Below are positions 22,919-32,094 of a stretch of 64,000 bases of DNA, piece after piece; position 1 is the stretch's first letter; every line of letters starts with the position of its first letter. The translations under genes and the position numbers were made by a program. Source of the stretch: an uncultured Lachnospiraceae bacterium (lineage in GTDB: Bacteria; Bacillota; Clostridia; Lachnospirales; Lachnospiraceae); the NCBI GenBank assembly GCA_910577675.1, contig CAJTOR010000019.1, positions 1 through 64,000 of the forward strand. Reading direction: 5' to 3'. The notes under the pieces were generated by a model. The model was not told the DNA's origin. It did no database searches and saw only the letters and a program-made list of their open reading frames with translations.

Positions 22919-24157
22919 ATGTATTCATTCGACGAGATTAAAAATTTTGACCCGGAGCTTGCGCAGAGCATTGAACTTGAGATTGGCAGGCAGAACGACC
23001 ATATTGAGCTGATTGCTTCGGAAAATTTTGTAAGCAAGGCAGTTATGGCGGCGATGGGCAGTCCGATGACAAACAAATATGCGGAGGGGTATCCCGGCAA
23101 GCGCTACTATGGCGGATGCCAGTTTGTAGATATCGCGGAGAACTTAGCGATTGCCCGCGCGAAGGAATTATTTGGCTGCACCTATGCAAATGTCCAGCCT
23201 CATTCGGGCGCGCAGGCGAATATGGCGGTGTTTTTCGCACTCTTACAGCCGGGGGATACCGTGATGGGCATGAATCTTGCTCATGGCGGGCACCTGACAC
23301 ATGGAAGTCCTGTTAATTTTTCCGGGACATACTTTAATATTGTACCTTACGGTGTGAACGATGAGGGTTTTATTGACTATGGCGAGGTTGAGCGCATCGC
23401 GAAGGAATGCCGCCCGAAACTGATTGTGGCGGGCGCGAGTGCATACGCGAGAAAAATCGATTTCAAGCGCTTCCGTGAGATTGCGGATGGCGTGGGGGCC
23501 TACCTGATGGTGGATATGGCACATATTGCGGGGCTTGTGGCTGCGGGATACCATGAAAGCCCGATCCCTTATGCCCATGTCACAACCACGACAACGCACA
23601 AGACATTAAGGGGACCTAGGGGTGGTTTGATTCTTTCGAGCGAAGAATTTGCGAACGAGCACAAGTTAAACAAAGCAGTGTTCCCTGGAATCCAGGGCGG
23701 TCCACTGATGCATGTGATCGCCGCGAAGGCGGTCTGCTTTAAGGAGGCGCTCGACCCTTCGTTTAAGGCTTACGCGGGGCGCATTATCGACAATGCACAG
23801 GCGCTTTGCAAGGGGCTAATGGAGCGCGGCTTTAAGATTGTTTCAAACGGCACGGATAATCATCTGATGCTTGTGGATTTACAGAATATGGGAATTACGG
23901 GAAAAGAAGCGGAGAGAGTGCTCGACGAGGTGAATATTACGGCGAACAAGAATACTGTCCCGAATGACCCTGCCTCCCCGTTTGTGACAAGCGGTCTGCG
24001 CCTCGGCACACCTGCGGCGACAACGAGGGGATTAAACACGCAGGATATGGATGTGGTAGCGGAGGCAATCTCCCTTGCAATCCGTGATATTGAAAAGAAT
24101 AAGGAGCAGGTGATTGCCATGGTAAGGAGCCTGACGGATAAATATCCGTTATACTGA
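22919..24157 (+). CDS. glyA: serine hydroxymethyltransferase
   Basis: PLP enzyme converting serine and tetrahydrofolate to glycine and methylene-THF, the main one-carbon source. The 412-residue length is normal. Visible signatures are HIELIASENFVSKAV, NKYAEGYPGKRYYGGC, NVQPHSGAQANMAV, the PLP-lysine block TTTTHKTLRGPRGGLI (about residue 224) and LRLGTPAATTRG. The start at 22919 (MYSFDEI) is chosen over 22820 because the latter lies in the promoter. It is monocistronic: its own promoter precedes it and a strong terminator follows at 24203. Confidence 0.97.
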   Translation: MYSFDEIKNFDPELAQSIELEIGRQNDHIELIASENFVSKAVMAAMGSPMTNKYAEGYPGKRYYGGCQFVDIAENLAIARAKELFGCTYANVQPHSGAQANMAVFFALLQPGDTVMGMNLAHGGHLTHGSPVNFSGTYFNIVPYGVNDEGFIDYGEVERIAKECRPKLIVAGASAYARKIDFKRFREIADGVGAYLMVDMAHIAGLVAAGYHESPIPYAHVTTTTTHKTLRGPRGGLILSSEEFANEHKLNKAVFPGIQGGPLMHVIAAKAVCFKEALDPSFKAYAGRIIDNAQALCKGLMERGFKIVSNGTDNHLMLVDLQNMGITGKEAERVLDEVNITANKNTVPNDPASPFVTSGLRLGTPAATTRGLNTQDMDVVAEAISLAIRDIEKNKEQVIAMVRSLTDKYPLY

Positions 24158-24202
24158 TTGGCGCAGGTCTGAAAATAGTTTCATTGCTATCCATAATAGA
24201 AG

Positions 24203-24245
24203 AATAAAAACAAGCGGACAGTATTTCTGTCCGCTTGTTTTTATT
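24203..24245. terminator. bidirectional terminator after glyA
   Basis: AATAAAAACAAGCGGACAG (24203-24221) pairs perfectly with 24227-24245 over a 5-nt loop, with T and A runs built into the arms. Confidence 0.92.
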
Positions 24246-24590
24246 ATCAGATTGGAAAAAATATGTAAATAAGAAATTATATCCCTGGTTTGTTAGCGAA
24301 TATCAGATGGGGCTTATCCCTTAGCTGGCATAACTGATAGGTTAAAATACCAAAACTGCAAAGTATACCCAAAAAGCAGCATTCTATTCCATCCTACTTA
24401 TATGGGAAGAGCCTTTTTGCTATAATAAAATCATTCGTTGCTCTGGAGCCGGGCAGGGAAGAAGGACGGGTTTTTTGTGGCGGAGTCAGGGCGCTGGTTC
24501 ACCGCAAATAAACCAAAGAAGTCTTTTCTGGGGTTTTTGTTTTTATCCCGGCGGGTGCTTCGGAAATTTATGGCATTATGGAGGTTAATA
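24246..24590 (+). promoter_or_regulatory. upstream region of the large secreted protein
   Basis: An AT-rich stretch ending in a TATAAT box near 24420 is followed by a leader of about 160 nt. In it TTTGTGG (near 24475) can pair with CCGCAAA (near 24502), and AAACC with GGTTT further on. This recalls stem 1 of the shared leader family (TTTGTG), but no loop-to-tail complement is found, so I do not count it as a copy. Confidence 0.35.
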
Positions 24591-27068
24591 ATGAAGAAAC
24601 GGAGAAAAAGGTGGCTGGGCGCAGTCCTGACAGTGCTGATGCTTGTGGTCAGTATCTGTACGGATGCCGGTCTTTACGCCAATGCAGCCACAAAGAAGGG
24701 GGCTGGCGTGTCAATTGTCAATTTGCCACAGGACAATACGTTAAGCCTGGACCCGGAAGATAAGGATACCTGTTCGTATCGTTTTAAAGCGAAGACAAGC
24801 GGGGCTGATGTTGTTTATTTTGAGGTAAAGCAGGATACGAATACCGCTGGGGTAAACTCTTCAAAGAGTGGCAATGTCTACCCGGCGACCGCGGGAAGTT
24901 TTGAGATCCGTGCCATTGCCTTTACTTCGGCAAAGAACCGTGATAAGTGGCTCGATGCAAGAAGGGCGAACGGCAATGTCGCAGACCCGGAGGCGGAAAA
25001 ATATGCGGCGGCAGCCACCGATTGGACAACAATCACTGTTGTAGTTGGCGAGGAGAATGAGGGGATTGGTATTGCGCGCAGCCAGGGCGGTTTAAACAAG
25101 GTACTTAGGAATAAGAATGTGAAGAATGTGGTGATCTTAACAGATGCTGAGCGCGAATTTACGATAGCGGATAAAAATTATAAGAGCAAGACACTCACAG
25201 TGAAAGCTCCCAATGCGGAAGTAATCAATGCGGGAAGGTTTGCAATGATTAACGTGGAGCAGATTAAGACTTCCACCTTTTTTGAAAAGGCGAAAGGTAA
25301 CCGGTTTCATGTTAGTACCCTCAATGCCAGAATTGTTGTAGAGAAGGAGGCGAGGGTTTTAGGTCTTACCTATCAGCCAAAGGTGGGAAAAGGAGATGTC
25401 TTTGCAAATGACTTTTTCAATTTTAATCTTGTTGTCCGCGGGATATTAGGAATCTTTGATATTGCGCCGCAGAAGGAAGAGAGTGCGGATAAGATAGCAA
25501 AACCTGCGGTTAAGATGGAGGTGGAGAAAGACGCGGCGGTTTCCCAAGTCAAAATCAGCGAGCCGAGCGATGTAACGGTTGCCGGGGAGAATGAGGAACC
25601 TGTTAAAGTGACGGTTGATGAGAATGCGGCGGGGACTGTGCTGAATGCCGAAACCCCGGTAAAGGCGGAACTTTCCTCGGATACTGTAGTCAATTTGGCG
25701 GAGGGCGCAAAAAACAGTTCCCTTTCCGTTACAAAGAAGGCGGATGTTGAAGTTCGGGCAGAGAACCCGGTTAGTGATGTTACGGTTAAAGTTGCAAAGA
25801 CAGCGAAGGGAGCGAAGATATCACTTTTTGTTAAAGTTGTGATTGAGATTTCCGCCGATATAGTCCTGACCGGTACAGCGGTGGAAGATTCCACGGTGGT
25901 TGTTACGGATAAGGATGTAACAGTAACGGATGAAAATGGAAATGTGATTGAGGCGGATAATACTGCCCAGGATACTACAGGGGAAGATTCGTCTGCCCCG
26001 GTAACACCGGATACACCTGTGCCACCACTTCCTGCAATACCGGAGTTTTCCGGCAAACTGATCTGGACGGTCGGGGACAGTGAGAACGGCACGATCACAA
26101 AGGATTCCCCGAATCCGCTTACGATTAAACTTTCTGAGGGTACGGTTTCCGGTTCTGCAATCGATTTTTCGCTGTTTGCCGCGGACAAAGCAAATTTTAG
26201 TGTAAGTGCGGACAAATCACATCTTGATGGGGCAACCACCGAGGTGAAAGTGACGGTTAAATATATTCATGAAACGGATCGCGTTGTAGCAGAATATACG
26301 ATTTTGTTTACATTGGAGCCAGTTGAAGAGGAACCTTCAGAACAGGATGGTCTGCCGGTTATAAAGATTGAGAATAATGGGGATAATCCGATTACTGCGG
26401 ATTTTGATTCGATTACGGTTAGCAAGATGGAACAAACGGCACCGGACGAGTATGAGGTTACTATTACCGTTCCGGAGTTAAGAAAGTTTGGTGAGTTGTG
26501 GTATACAATTTCAGCAAAAGGATATGGGACATGTCAGAGTACTATAATCGCACAGCTATTTAATGGGGCAAATGGACCGGAGCTTATCTTCCCTGACTAT
26601 ACTGTAAAATTGGAAGGGCAGGAAGATCAACCAGAAATCACTATAACGATACATGTTGTATTTCATAAACTTTCAGCGGATTCCCCGGAGTGGGATGTAC
26701 ACTCTCGTCCGAACCTGAAGGGGTCTTTGGTGGTAACTGGTTCTGCGGTTACAGTAAGCGGACCTGCAATTACCGTGATTATCGGGGATTTTGGTAACGA
26801 AGATCAGACAATGGAATTTATAACAAACGAGGATGGCAGTATTACCGGAGAGTTTTCGCTAAAGGTCTGGCAGGCACCTCAGGTATTAAGGGTTACACTT
26901 GGGACTGAAGGGATTACATCGAATAAAGAAGTAGAGTACATATGGAAAAGAGACGGGAAAGTTATAAAATATGATATGTTTAATTTGGAGGATATGGAAG
27001 GTCTGAGCCCCGAGGGGGAGAAGATAATAACATACTCCGTTACCATTAAAGCGAAACAGACAGAATAA
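24591..27068 (+). CDS. large secreted beta-rich protein
   Basis: An 825-residue exported protein of unknown function. A lysine/arginine-rich start and hydrophobic core (about residues 8-32, ending near ANAA) form a signal peptide. An N-domain (40-150) is followed by a beta-solenoid-like stretch (about 160-250, NVVILTDAEREFTIADKNYKSKTLTVKAP in two parts), then many Val/Thr-rich beta repeats (250-475) with VTVSG/VTVTD-like units, and Ig-like segments to the end. No LPxTG, transmembrane anchor or catalytic motif is seen, so attachment, if any, is non-covalent. An adhesin or surface-layer role is inference. GGAGG lies 6 nt before the ATG at 24591. Confidence 0.75.
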   Translation: MKKRRKRWLGAVLTVLMLVVSICTDAGLYANAATKKGAGVSIVNLPQDNTLSLDPEDKDTCSYRFKAKTSGADVVYFEVKQDTNTAGVNSSKSGNVYPATAGSFEIRAIAFTSAKNRDKWLDARRANGNVADPEAEKYAAAATDWTTITVVVGEENEGIGIARSQGGLNKVLRNKNVKNVVILTDAEREFTIADKNYKSKTLTVKAPNAEVINAGRFAMINVEQIKTSTFFEKAKGNRFHVSTLNARIVVEKEARVLGLTYQPKVGKGDVFANDFFNFNLVVRGILGIFDIAPQKEESADKIAKPAVKMEVEKDAAVSQVKISEPSDVTVAGENEEPVKVTVDENAAGTVLNAETPVKAELSSDTVVNLAEGAKNSSLSVTKKADVEVRAENPVSDVTVKVAKTAKGAKISLFVKVVIEISADIVLTGTAVEDSTVVVTDKDVTVTDENGNVIEADNTAQDTTGEDSSAPVTPDTPVPPLPAIPEFSGKLIWTVGDSENGTITKDSPNPLTIKLSEGTVSGSAIDFSLFAADKANFSVSADKSHLDGATTEVKVTVKYIHETDRVVAEYTILFTLEPVEEEPSEQDGLPVIKIENNGDNPITADFDSITVSKMEQTAPDEYEVTITVPELRKFGELWYTISAKGYGTCQSTIIAQLFNGANGPELIFPDYTVKLEGQEDQPEITITIHVVFHKLSADSPEWDVHSRPNLKGSLVVTGSAVTVSGPAITVIIGDFGNEDQTMEFITNEDGSITGEFSLKVWQAPQVLRVTLGTEGITSNKEVEYIWKRDGKVIKYDMFNLEDMEGLSPEGEKIITYSVTIKAKQTE

Positions 27069-27073
27069 AGGAA

Positions 27074-27114
27074 AAAACACGCGCTCTGTGCAGAAACGCC
27101 AGAGCGCGTGTTTT
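27074..27114. terminator. bidirectional terminator
   Basis: AAAACACGCGCTCTG (27074-27088) pairs perfectly with CAGAGCGCGTGTTTT (27100-27114) over 11 nt. It directly follows the stop of the secreted protein. Confidence 0.92.
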
Positions 27115-27407
27115 GTGTTACTTAAAATTTATTAAAAGTAGATTTGATATTTTTGGAAAAAAATAAGCCCCCGTCAATTTATTTGATAGGGAAAATATAT
27201 TTACTAACAAAAAAGTGTAAAAACGATAAATCTGTGTTTTAACCACACTTCATGATATATGATACCACAGATAAAAATAAAAGTCTAGTGTTTTTTTTGA
27301 TTTTTGATAAAATATTTTTTGGCAGGAGCGCGCCTGTGGGATGGACAGCGGTTCGTGTCGTTAAAAATCATATGGAATGGCATAGGATGCCAGAAACGGA
27401 GGAAAAT
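27115..27407. other. AT-rich intergenic region before helD
   Basis: Mostly AT-rich sequence with A and T tracts. A weak TTTGAT...TAAAAT pair near 27295-27310 could be a promoter for the helicase. I see no gene, repeat or clear RNA structure. Confidence 0.4.
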
Positions 27408-29867
27408 ATGACGAACCAGAAAGGACATGGACAGGTGGCAGAAACAGAAACCGAGTCAAAAAGGAGGGGGGAAGGCGGATCGCCTGAAATGGGTTTGGAT
27501 GGGCGATCCGCGGAGGAAGCGCATCTTGCAGAGTGCCTTAAGGTGATCAAGGCGAATATTGCCGTCTACGAGGAAGAAGTGAAACGCATGAATGCCGAGA
27601 TCAAGCAGATGTATGACCAGTACCGCGATGATGACCCGGAGATTTTTACGGAGTTATCCAATACCATCACAATGAACGAGAATATGAAGACCGCGCTGTC
27701 AAAGAATTTAAGGGCGTTAAAAAAGCCGTATTTCGGGCGGATTGATGTGGCGGAGATAGTCTGTGGTGATGTGGAGGAGGATTCTTTAAAGAAGGGTGGC
27801 AAAGAAGATCAGGGGGCTTTTGCGGGAAGTCATAATGCCTTGTCGCAGGAGGAAAATGAAGCCGTGGCAGATGACAGGAAACTTGTGCCGTCAAAGAAGC
27901 ATACGGAAGTTTTTTATCTCGGCAAGGGTGGTGTGATGAAAGACAGGACACATATCCTCGTAGTGGACTGGCGTGCACCGATTGCAAATGTCTACTATGA
28001 GAATGGTCTTGGGGAATGCAGCTATCTTGCCCCGGCAGGAAGGAAGTATACCATTGATTTAAGGCGGAAGAGGACATACGAGATTGAGAAGGAACGGCTG
28101 ATTGATTATTATGATTCCGAGGTGGTTGCAAACGACGAATTATTGACAAAATATCTCGCGAAAAACAAGGAGGCGGTGCTCGGGGAGATTATCGCGACCA
28201 TCCAGAAGGAACAAAATGACATTATCCGAAAATCACCGTACCGCAGCATGATTGTGCAGGGGGTGGCGGGCAGCGGGAAGACCACGGTTGCGATGCACCG
28301 GATTTCCTATATCCTTTATAATTATACGAAAGATTTTAAGCCCGAGGATTTTTATATTATTGGCAGCAACAGAATTTTGCTTAATTATATAACGGGGGTG
28401 CTGCCGGAACTTGATGTGTATGGCGTGAAGCAGATGACGATGGAACAGTTGTTCGTGCGCCTGTTGTATGAGGACTGGGACGAAAAGAAATTTGAGATTA
28501 TTTCCCTTTCAGAAAGTGCCGGGCGGATCGTGAGCGCCGGGAAAGCAGAGTCAGAAAATGAAGCGGAGCACATGATTTGCCGAAAGGGGACAAAGGAGTG
28601 GCTTGAGGAATTGGTGGCATACTGTGAAGCGATGGAGGAGGAGATAATACCGCAGGAAGATATTTACTTAAAGGACGAAGTACTCTTCTCAAAAGAACAG
28701 ATTAATCGTTACCGCTCAAGCAATGCCATTCTTTCCATACAGACAAAGATTGACGGGCTGAATGAGCGCACTTTGGTTAAGCTTAGAAATGAACTGACGG
28801 GGCATGACTTAATCTATACGCCGGAGGAGCGCAAAGCGCTGGTTAAGAGCCTTACGGGGCGATTTGGACCAAAGAAATGGAAAAAGCCGATTTTTGAGAT
28901 TTATGACGAGTTTTGCCAGGCGCAGAAATTGCCATATCAGAGGACGGCGGTACCGGATTTGGATGTTAAGGGCTCTTCCTTTCAGGCAGGAAGTGTGCAG
29001 GGGGGAAAGAAAGCGGTATTAGAAAAGGTGCTGGAAACAGGCGGGGAGAAAAAGGGTGTGGGGCGGAATAACCGGAAAAAGAAACCGGAAATTATCGGCT
29101 ATGATGTGTACGATCTTGCAGCGCTCGCCTATATCTATAAGCGCTGCAAGGAAACCGAGCGCATCCGCGAGGCGCATCATATTGTGGTGGATGAGGCGCA
29201 GGATTTTGGTCTTATGGCTTACGGGGTATTATGTTATTGTATCCCTGCCTGTTCCTTTACCATTATGGGCGATGTATCGCAGAACATTCATTTTGGCTTT
29301 GGGTTAAATGACTGGGAGGAGTTAAAAAAACTGGTACTCCGCGACCCTAAGGACACCTTTGCTGTGCTTTCAAAAAGTTACCGCAACACTGTGGAAATTT
29401 CGGATTTTGCACAGAATATCCTGCGGCACGGCTCCTTTGCAGGCTATCCGATCGAGCCGATTATAAGGCATGGAAAGCCCGTGTTGGTAAGGGAGTGCGA
29501 AGACCATGAGAAGGCGCTGTGCGACGCGGTAAAAATTCTTTCGGGATGGCAGCAGGAGGGGCTTGACACCATTGCGGTAATCTGCCGGGATGAGAACGGG
29601 GCGGTACGGATTGCGGCGGAACTTGGCAGCAGGATAAGGATAGAGGAGAGCGATTTAAATCTGGCTGAATTTAAGAAGGGCATTATGGTGCTTCCGGTCA
29701 GTTACACAAAGGGGCTTGAGTTTGACGCGGTGCTTTTGCTCGAGCCTACCGCCGCCCAGTATCCCGAAGATGACGGGAACGCAAAGCTTCTGTATGTGGC
29801 GGCAACCAGGGCGCTGCATGAACTTGCAGTACTGCATACGGGGGACATTACAGGGTTACTTTCCTGA
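27408..29867 (+). CDS. helD: HelD-like superfamily 1 helicase / RNA polymerase recycling factor
   Basis: An 819-residue UvrD/Rep-type ATPase of the HelD group, which in Bacillus binds RNA polymerase and frees stalled complexes. A charged N-terminal coiled-coil arm (about 35-95: EEVKRMNAEIKQMYDQY), Walker A VQGVAGSGKTTVAMHR (about 282), DExx box VVDEAQDFG (about 595), a QxxxR-like region (VLSKSYRNTVEISDFA) and motif VI YVAATRALHELAVL near the C-terminus are visible. The long N-terminal arm and split 1A/1B arrangement argue for HelD over true UvrD. The start at 27408 has GGAGG 6 nt upstream; the ORF opens earlier at 27252 without a ribosome site. Confidence 0.88.
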   Translation: MTNQKGHGQVAETETESKRRGEGGSPEMGLDGRSAEEAHLAECLKVIKANIAVYEEEVKRMNAEIKQMYDQYRDDDPEIFTELSNTITMNENMKTALSKNLRALKKPYFGRIDVAEIVCGDVEEDSLKKGGKEDQGAFAGSHNALSQEENEAVADDRKLVPSKKHTEVFYLGKGGVMKDRTHILVVDWRAPIANVYYENGLGECSYLAPAGRKYTIDLRRKRTYEIEKERLIDYYDSEVVANDELLTKYLAKNKEAVLGEIIATIQKEQNDIIRKSPYRSMIVQGVAGSGKTTVAMHRISYILYNYTKDFKPEDFYIIGSNRILLNYITGVLPELDVYGVKQMTMEQLFVRLLYEDWDEKKFEIISLSESAGRIVSAGKAESENEAEHMICRKGTKEWLEELVAYCEAMEEEIIPQEDIYLKDEVLFSKEQINRYRSSNAILSIQTKIDGLNERTLVKLRNELTGHDLIYTPEERKALVKSLTGRFGPKKWKKPIFEIYDEFCQAQKLPYQRTAVPDLDVKGSSFQAGSVQGGKKAVLEKVLETGGEKKGVGRNNRKKKPEIIGYDVYDLAALAYIYKRCKETERIREAHHIVVDEAQDFGLMAYGVLCYCIPACSFTIMGDVSQNIHFGFGLNDWEELKKLVLRDPKDTFAVLSKSYRNTVEISDFAQNILRHGSFAGYPIEPIIRHGKPVLVRECEDHEKALCDAVKILSGWQQEGLDTIAVICRDENGAVRIAAELGSRIRIEESDLNLAEFKKGIMVLPVSYTKGLEFDAVLLLEPTAAQYPEDDGNAKLLYVAATRALHELAVLHTGDITGLLS

Positions 29868-29870
29868 TAG

Positions 29871-29897
29871 AGGGGGTGCGCTGTAAGCGCATCCCCT
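29871..29897 (+). terminator. GC-rich hairpin after helD
   Basis: AGGGGGTGCGC (29871-29881) pairs with GCGCATCCCCT (29887-29897) over a 5-nt loop, 11 bp with one G-U. The T run is poor, so terminator strength is uncertain. Confidence 0.6.
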
Positions 29898-29979
29898 AAA
29901 GGTGTAATTTATTTGGTGAACTTCGGGTTTGTAAAATGGAAATTAATAGAATTTAATGGGAAAGAAAGGAATTTACTAT

Positions 29980-30552
29980 ATGAGTTTGATTCAGGAAATC
30001 AAAAATTATAAACCCTTTAATGAACAGGAGGAGTGTGACCGCGAGGAAATGCTTTCTTATATGGAGAATAACGCGGATTATCTGGAGAGGGAAAACCGTA
30101 TTGCCCATTTTACATCCTCTATCTGGACGATAAATAGGGCGCGCACAAAAACTTTGATGGTATACCACAATATCTACAATTCCTGGTCGTGGGTAGGCGG
30201 TCATGCGGACGGGGTTGAGGATCTGTGCTCGGTCGCCCTGCGCGAATTAAGGGAGGAAACAGGGGTCGCCAACGCGCACCTTTTAAGTCCCGATATTTTC
30301 AGTCTGGAAATACTGACTGTGGACGGACATATTAGAAAAGGGATTTATGTGCCGAGCCATCTGCATATGAATGTTACATATCTGGCGGAAGCGGATGAAA
30401 ATGAGAAATTGATCGTAAATGAGGCGGAGAACCAGGCAGTTAAATGGTGGTCATTTGAGGAGGCATTGAAAGTATCAGCGGAACCGTGGTTTGTCGAGCG
30501 GATTTATAAGAAGCTGATTGAAAAACTGGCTGCCTCAAACCTGGTGGGTTAA
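29980..30552 (+). CDS. NUDIX hydrolase
   Basis: A 190-residue NUDIX-fold pyrophosphohydrolase. The Nudix box GHADGVEDLCSVALRELREETGV (residues 67-89, written here in two halves GHADGVEDLCS and VALRELREETGV) meets GX5EX7REUXEEXGU fully, with Glu residues for the metal. The N-terminus (1-45) is helical and the C-terminus contains WWSFEEALK, common in NUDIX proteins. The substrate cannot be told. The start at 29980 follows AAAGGA by 9 nt. The gene stands alone between helD and a gene of unknown role. Confidence 0.9.
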   Translation: MSLIQEIKNYKPFNEQEECDREEMLSYMENNADYLERENRIAHFTSSIWTINRARTKTLMVYHNIYNSWSWVGGHADGVEDLCSVALRELREETGVANAHLLSPDIFSLEILTVDGHIRKGIYVPSHLHMNVTYLAEADENEKLIVNEAENQAVKWWSFEEALKVSAEPWFVERIYKKLIEKLAASNLVG

Positions 30553-30661
30553 GATGGTGGGTTAAGGTAATTGAAATAAGGCTTGTATTATAAATTTGTT
30601 GTGGAAATTTTGTGGAAGTATGGCTGTAGAGTGAGGAAGTATATGAGTTGGAGGAATGTTG

Positions 30662-31708
30662 ATGGAAAATTTTAATGAAACGAGAAAGTCAGAGTCAGAC
30701 AATGTAGTGTTACAACTTGCAGAGCTTTTGTCGAACCAGCACCCGGATGTTATCAAAGAAGTGTCGGCATGTACGGAGGATACAAAAGAGTATTATATGG
30801 GAAATTCTGGGAGTAAAACGGATTTGAAAAATGGCGTGGAGGACTTGGAATTTACTGCGGAGGACTGCTCTTGTATCCAGTGGATTGTAATGGTGAAATG
30901 TCTGTTGGAACATGGGATTGCCATAGAACTTGACTGGAAATGTGAACTTAATGATTTTTACTGTTGTACTGGACAAATTGCGGGCAATCACAGCAACCAC
31001 CTGCCGTTTTGTATGGAATGGTTTGATGAGGAGGATTCTGTCTGGGAGTGGTGCGGAATACTGAACGCGAAATGGGCGGAGAATCAGTGTGCAGGAAAAG
31101 ATGCCTGCCTTGTGCAGTTGGATATGGAAAGTGATTCCTATGTGCTTCTTGTTATTTCACCGGAACAATTTAAATTGGCGCAAAAGTATGCGCGGGAGGC
31201 GGGACAGAATCTTTATCTGGCAGGAAGTGGAAAATCTGTGGATGCGCCGCATACACTGAATGCATTTATGAAAAAATGGCGGATGGATTTCTTCCTACAA
31301 TCCTGTGAGTTTCGTGTTTCCATGGATTGTGAAAAATGTTTTTCATCGGATACCATTCCCGCTGTACAGCGCCCCTGCTATCTGCTTGAGAGATGTGATT
31401 ATACAGTGGTGTTAAAGGTGAAAGAGCTTTTGGTTCGGCAAATCGTAGCGATTGGCAGGTCATTTCGTATGGGGGCGATGGAAATAAAAAGGCGGCTTGA
31501 TGCGGGGCGGGAAATCTATGTTAAAAACAGGCTGTATGATACCCTGATATTGATGGAATTGTTGGAGGGACAAAAGATTGCATATGAGGTACTGCCAGAA
31601 GCCCCCAATTTTCCGCATTTTAAGGAGTGCCCAAAGCGGGTGGCAGCCTCTGCGGGAAATGATTGGCTGTATCATCAGTTTGACAGGGAGCGGGAGGGGT
31701 TAATTTAA
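30662..31708 (+). CDS. hypothetical protein, Cys-rich
   Basis: Not recognised. The 348-residue soluble protein contains about fifteen cysteines, many in pairs or near-pairs (EDCSCIQW, YCCTG, DCEKCFSS), but no regular zinc-ribbon spacing. The C-terminal 100 residues look helical (VKELLVRQIVAIGRSFRMGAMEIKRRLDAG). There is no signal peptide, so these Cys are likely cytoplasmic and reduced or metal-bound; that is inference. The start at 30662 is preferred because GGAGG lies 7 nt before it; ATG 30656 is only 1 nt from that site. It is followed by 386 nt of regulatory-looking sequence before the xylanase. Confidence 0.6.
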   Translation: MENFNETRKSESDNVVLQLAELLSNQHPDVIKEVSACTEDTKEYYMGNSGSKTDLKNGVEDLEFTAEDCSCIQWIVMVKCLLEHGIAIELDWKCELNDFYCCTGQIAGNHSNHLPFCMEWFDEEDSVWEWCGILNAKWAENQCAGKDACLVQLDMESDSYVLLVISPEQFKLAQKYAREAGQNLYLAGSGKSVDAPHTLNAFMKKWRMDFFLQSCEFRVSMDCEKCFSSDTIPAVQRPCYLLERCDYTVVLKVKELLVRQIVAIGRSFRMGAMEIKRRLDAGREIYVKNRLYDTLILMELLEGQKIAYEVLPEAPNFPHFKECPKRVAASAGNDWLYHQFDREREGLI

Positions 31709-31863
31709 TTGTTGTCTGTGTAGGGAGCCCATCTTGATTTTTAAGGGGGAGGATGTCATAGGTTAAGCTTTCAAAAACGCAAAAAATAGGCGAAATCCTG
31801 CAATAAATAAGGAGCAAATATCAACCGCTCTATGGTATGATAGTGTTATAAACTGTGGCGGCT

Positions 31864-31928
31864 ATTTGTGATATTCTGATACAGATTTATTTTGGGATGT
31901 CACAAATTTGCGCTGGAGTGTCACAAAT
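31864..31928. promoter_or_regulatory. three TCACAAAT-type sites before the xylanase
   Basis: TGTCACAAAT is found at 31898-31907 and 31919-31928, exactly 21 bp apart, and the inverted core ATTTGTGA at 31864-31871. A TATGAT box lies near 31836. Repeats on one helix face suggest a regulator of xylanase expression; I cannot name it. Confidence 0.5.
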
Positions 31929-31991
31929 AAATGCTGATGGATACGCAATATTTGAGATTTGCGTCGCTTTATCGCGCAAGCGCTCCAGAAT

Positions 31992-32094
31992 AAGGATTAA
32001 TGTGAAAATAAATTTTCACACGGCGATTTGTGTCTTTGCGCTGCCTGCCACAAAATCGCTTATACGTAACAGCAGCGCAGAAACGGGGTGTTTT
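31992..32094 (+). promoter_or_regulatory. structured leader copy C, pseudoknot-type
   Basis: A perfect hairpin joins TGTGAAAAT (32001-32009) with ATTTTCACA (32012-32020). Stem 1 joins GCGATTTGTG (32023-32032) with CACAAAATCGC (32049-32059). Its loop holds TTTGCGCTGC (32035-32044), which pairs with GCAGCGCAGA (32072-32081) with one G-U. The tail ends 13 nt before ATG 32095 and is followed by AACGGGG. GTG 32002 behind AAGGA opens a frame that stays open into the xylanase gene, in phase, unlike the closed short frames of copies A and D. Confidence 0.6.

Noticed and set aside
31992..32094. Known pseudoknot riboswitches (preQ1-II, SAM-II/V, c-di-GMP-II, fluoride) as the identity of the shared leader
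   Set aside because: The architecture is comparable, but the conserved bases I remember for those classes are not present in copies A, C, D or E.
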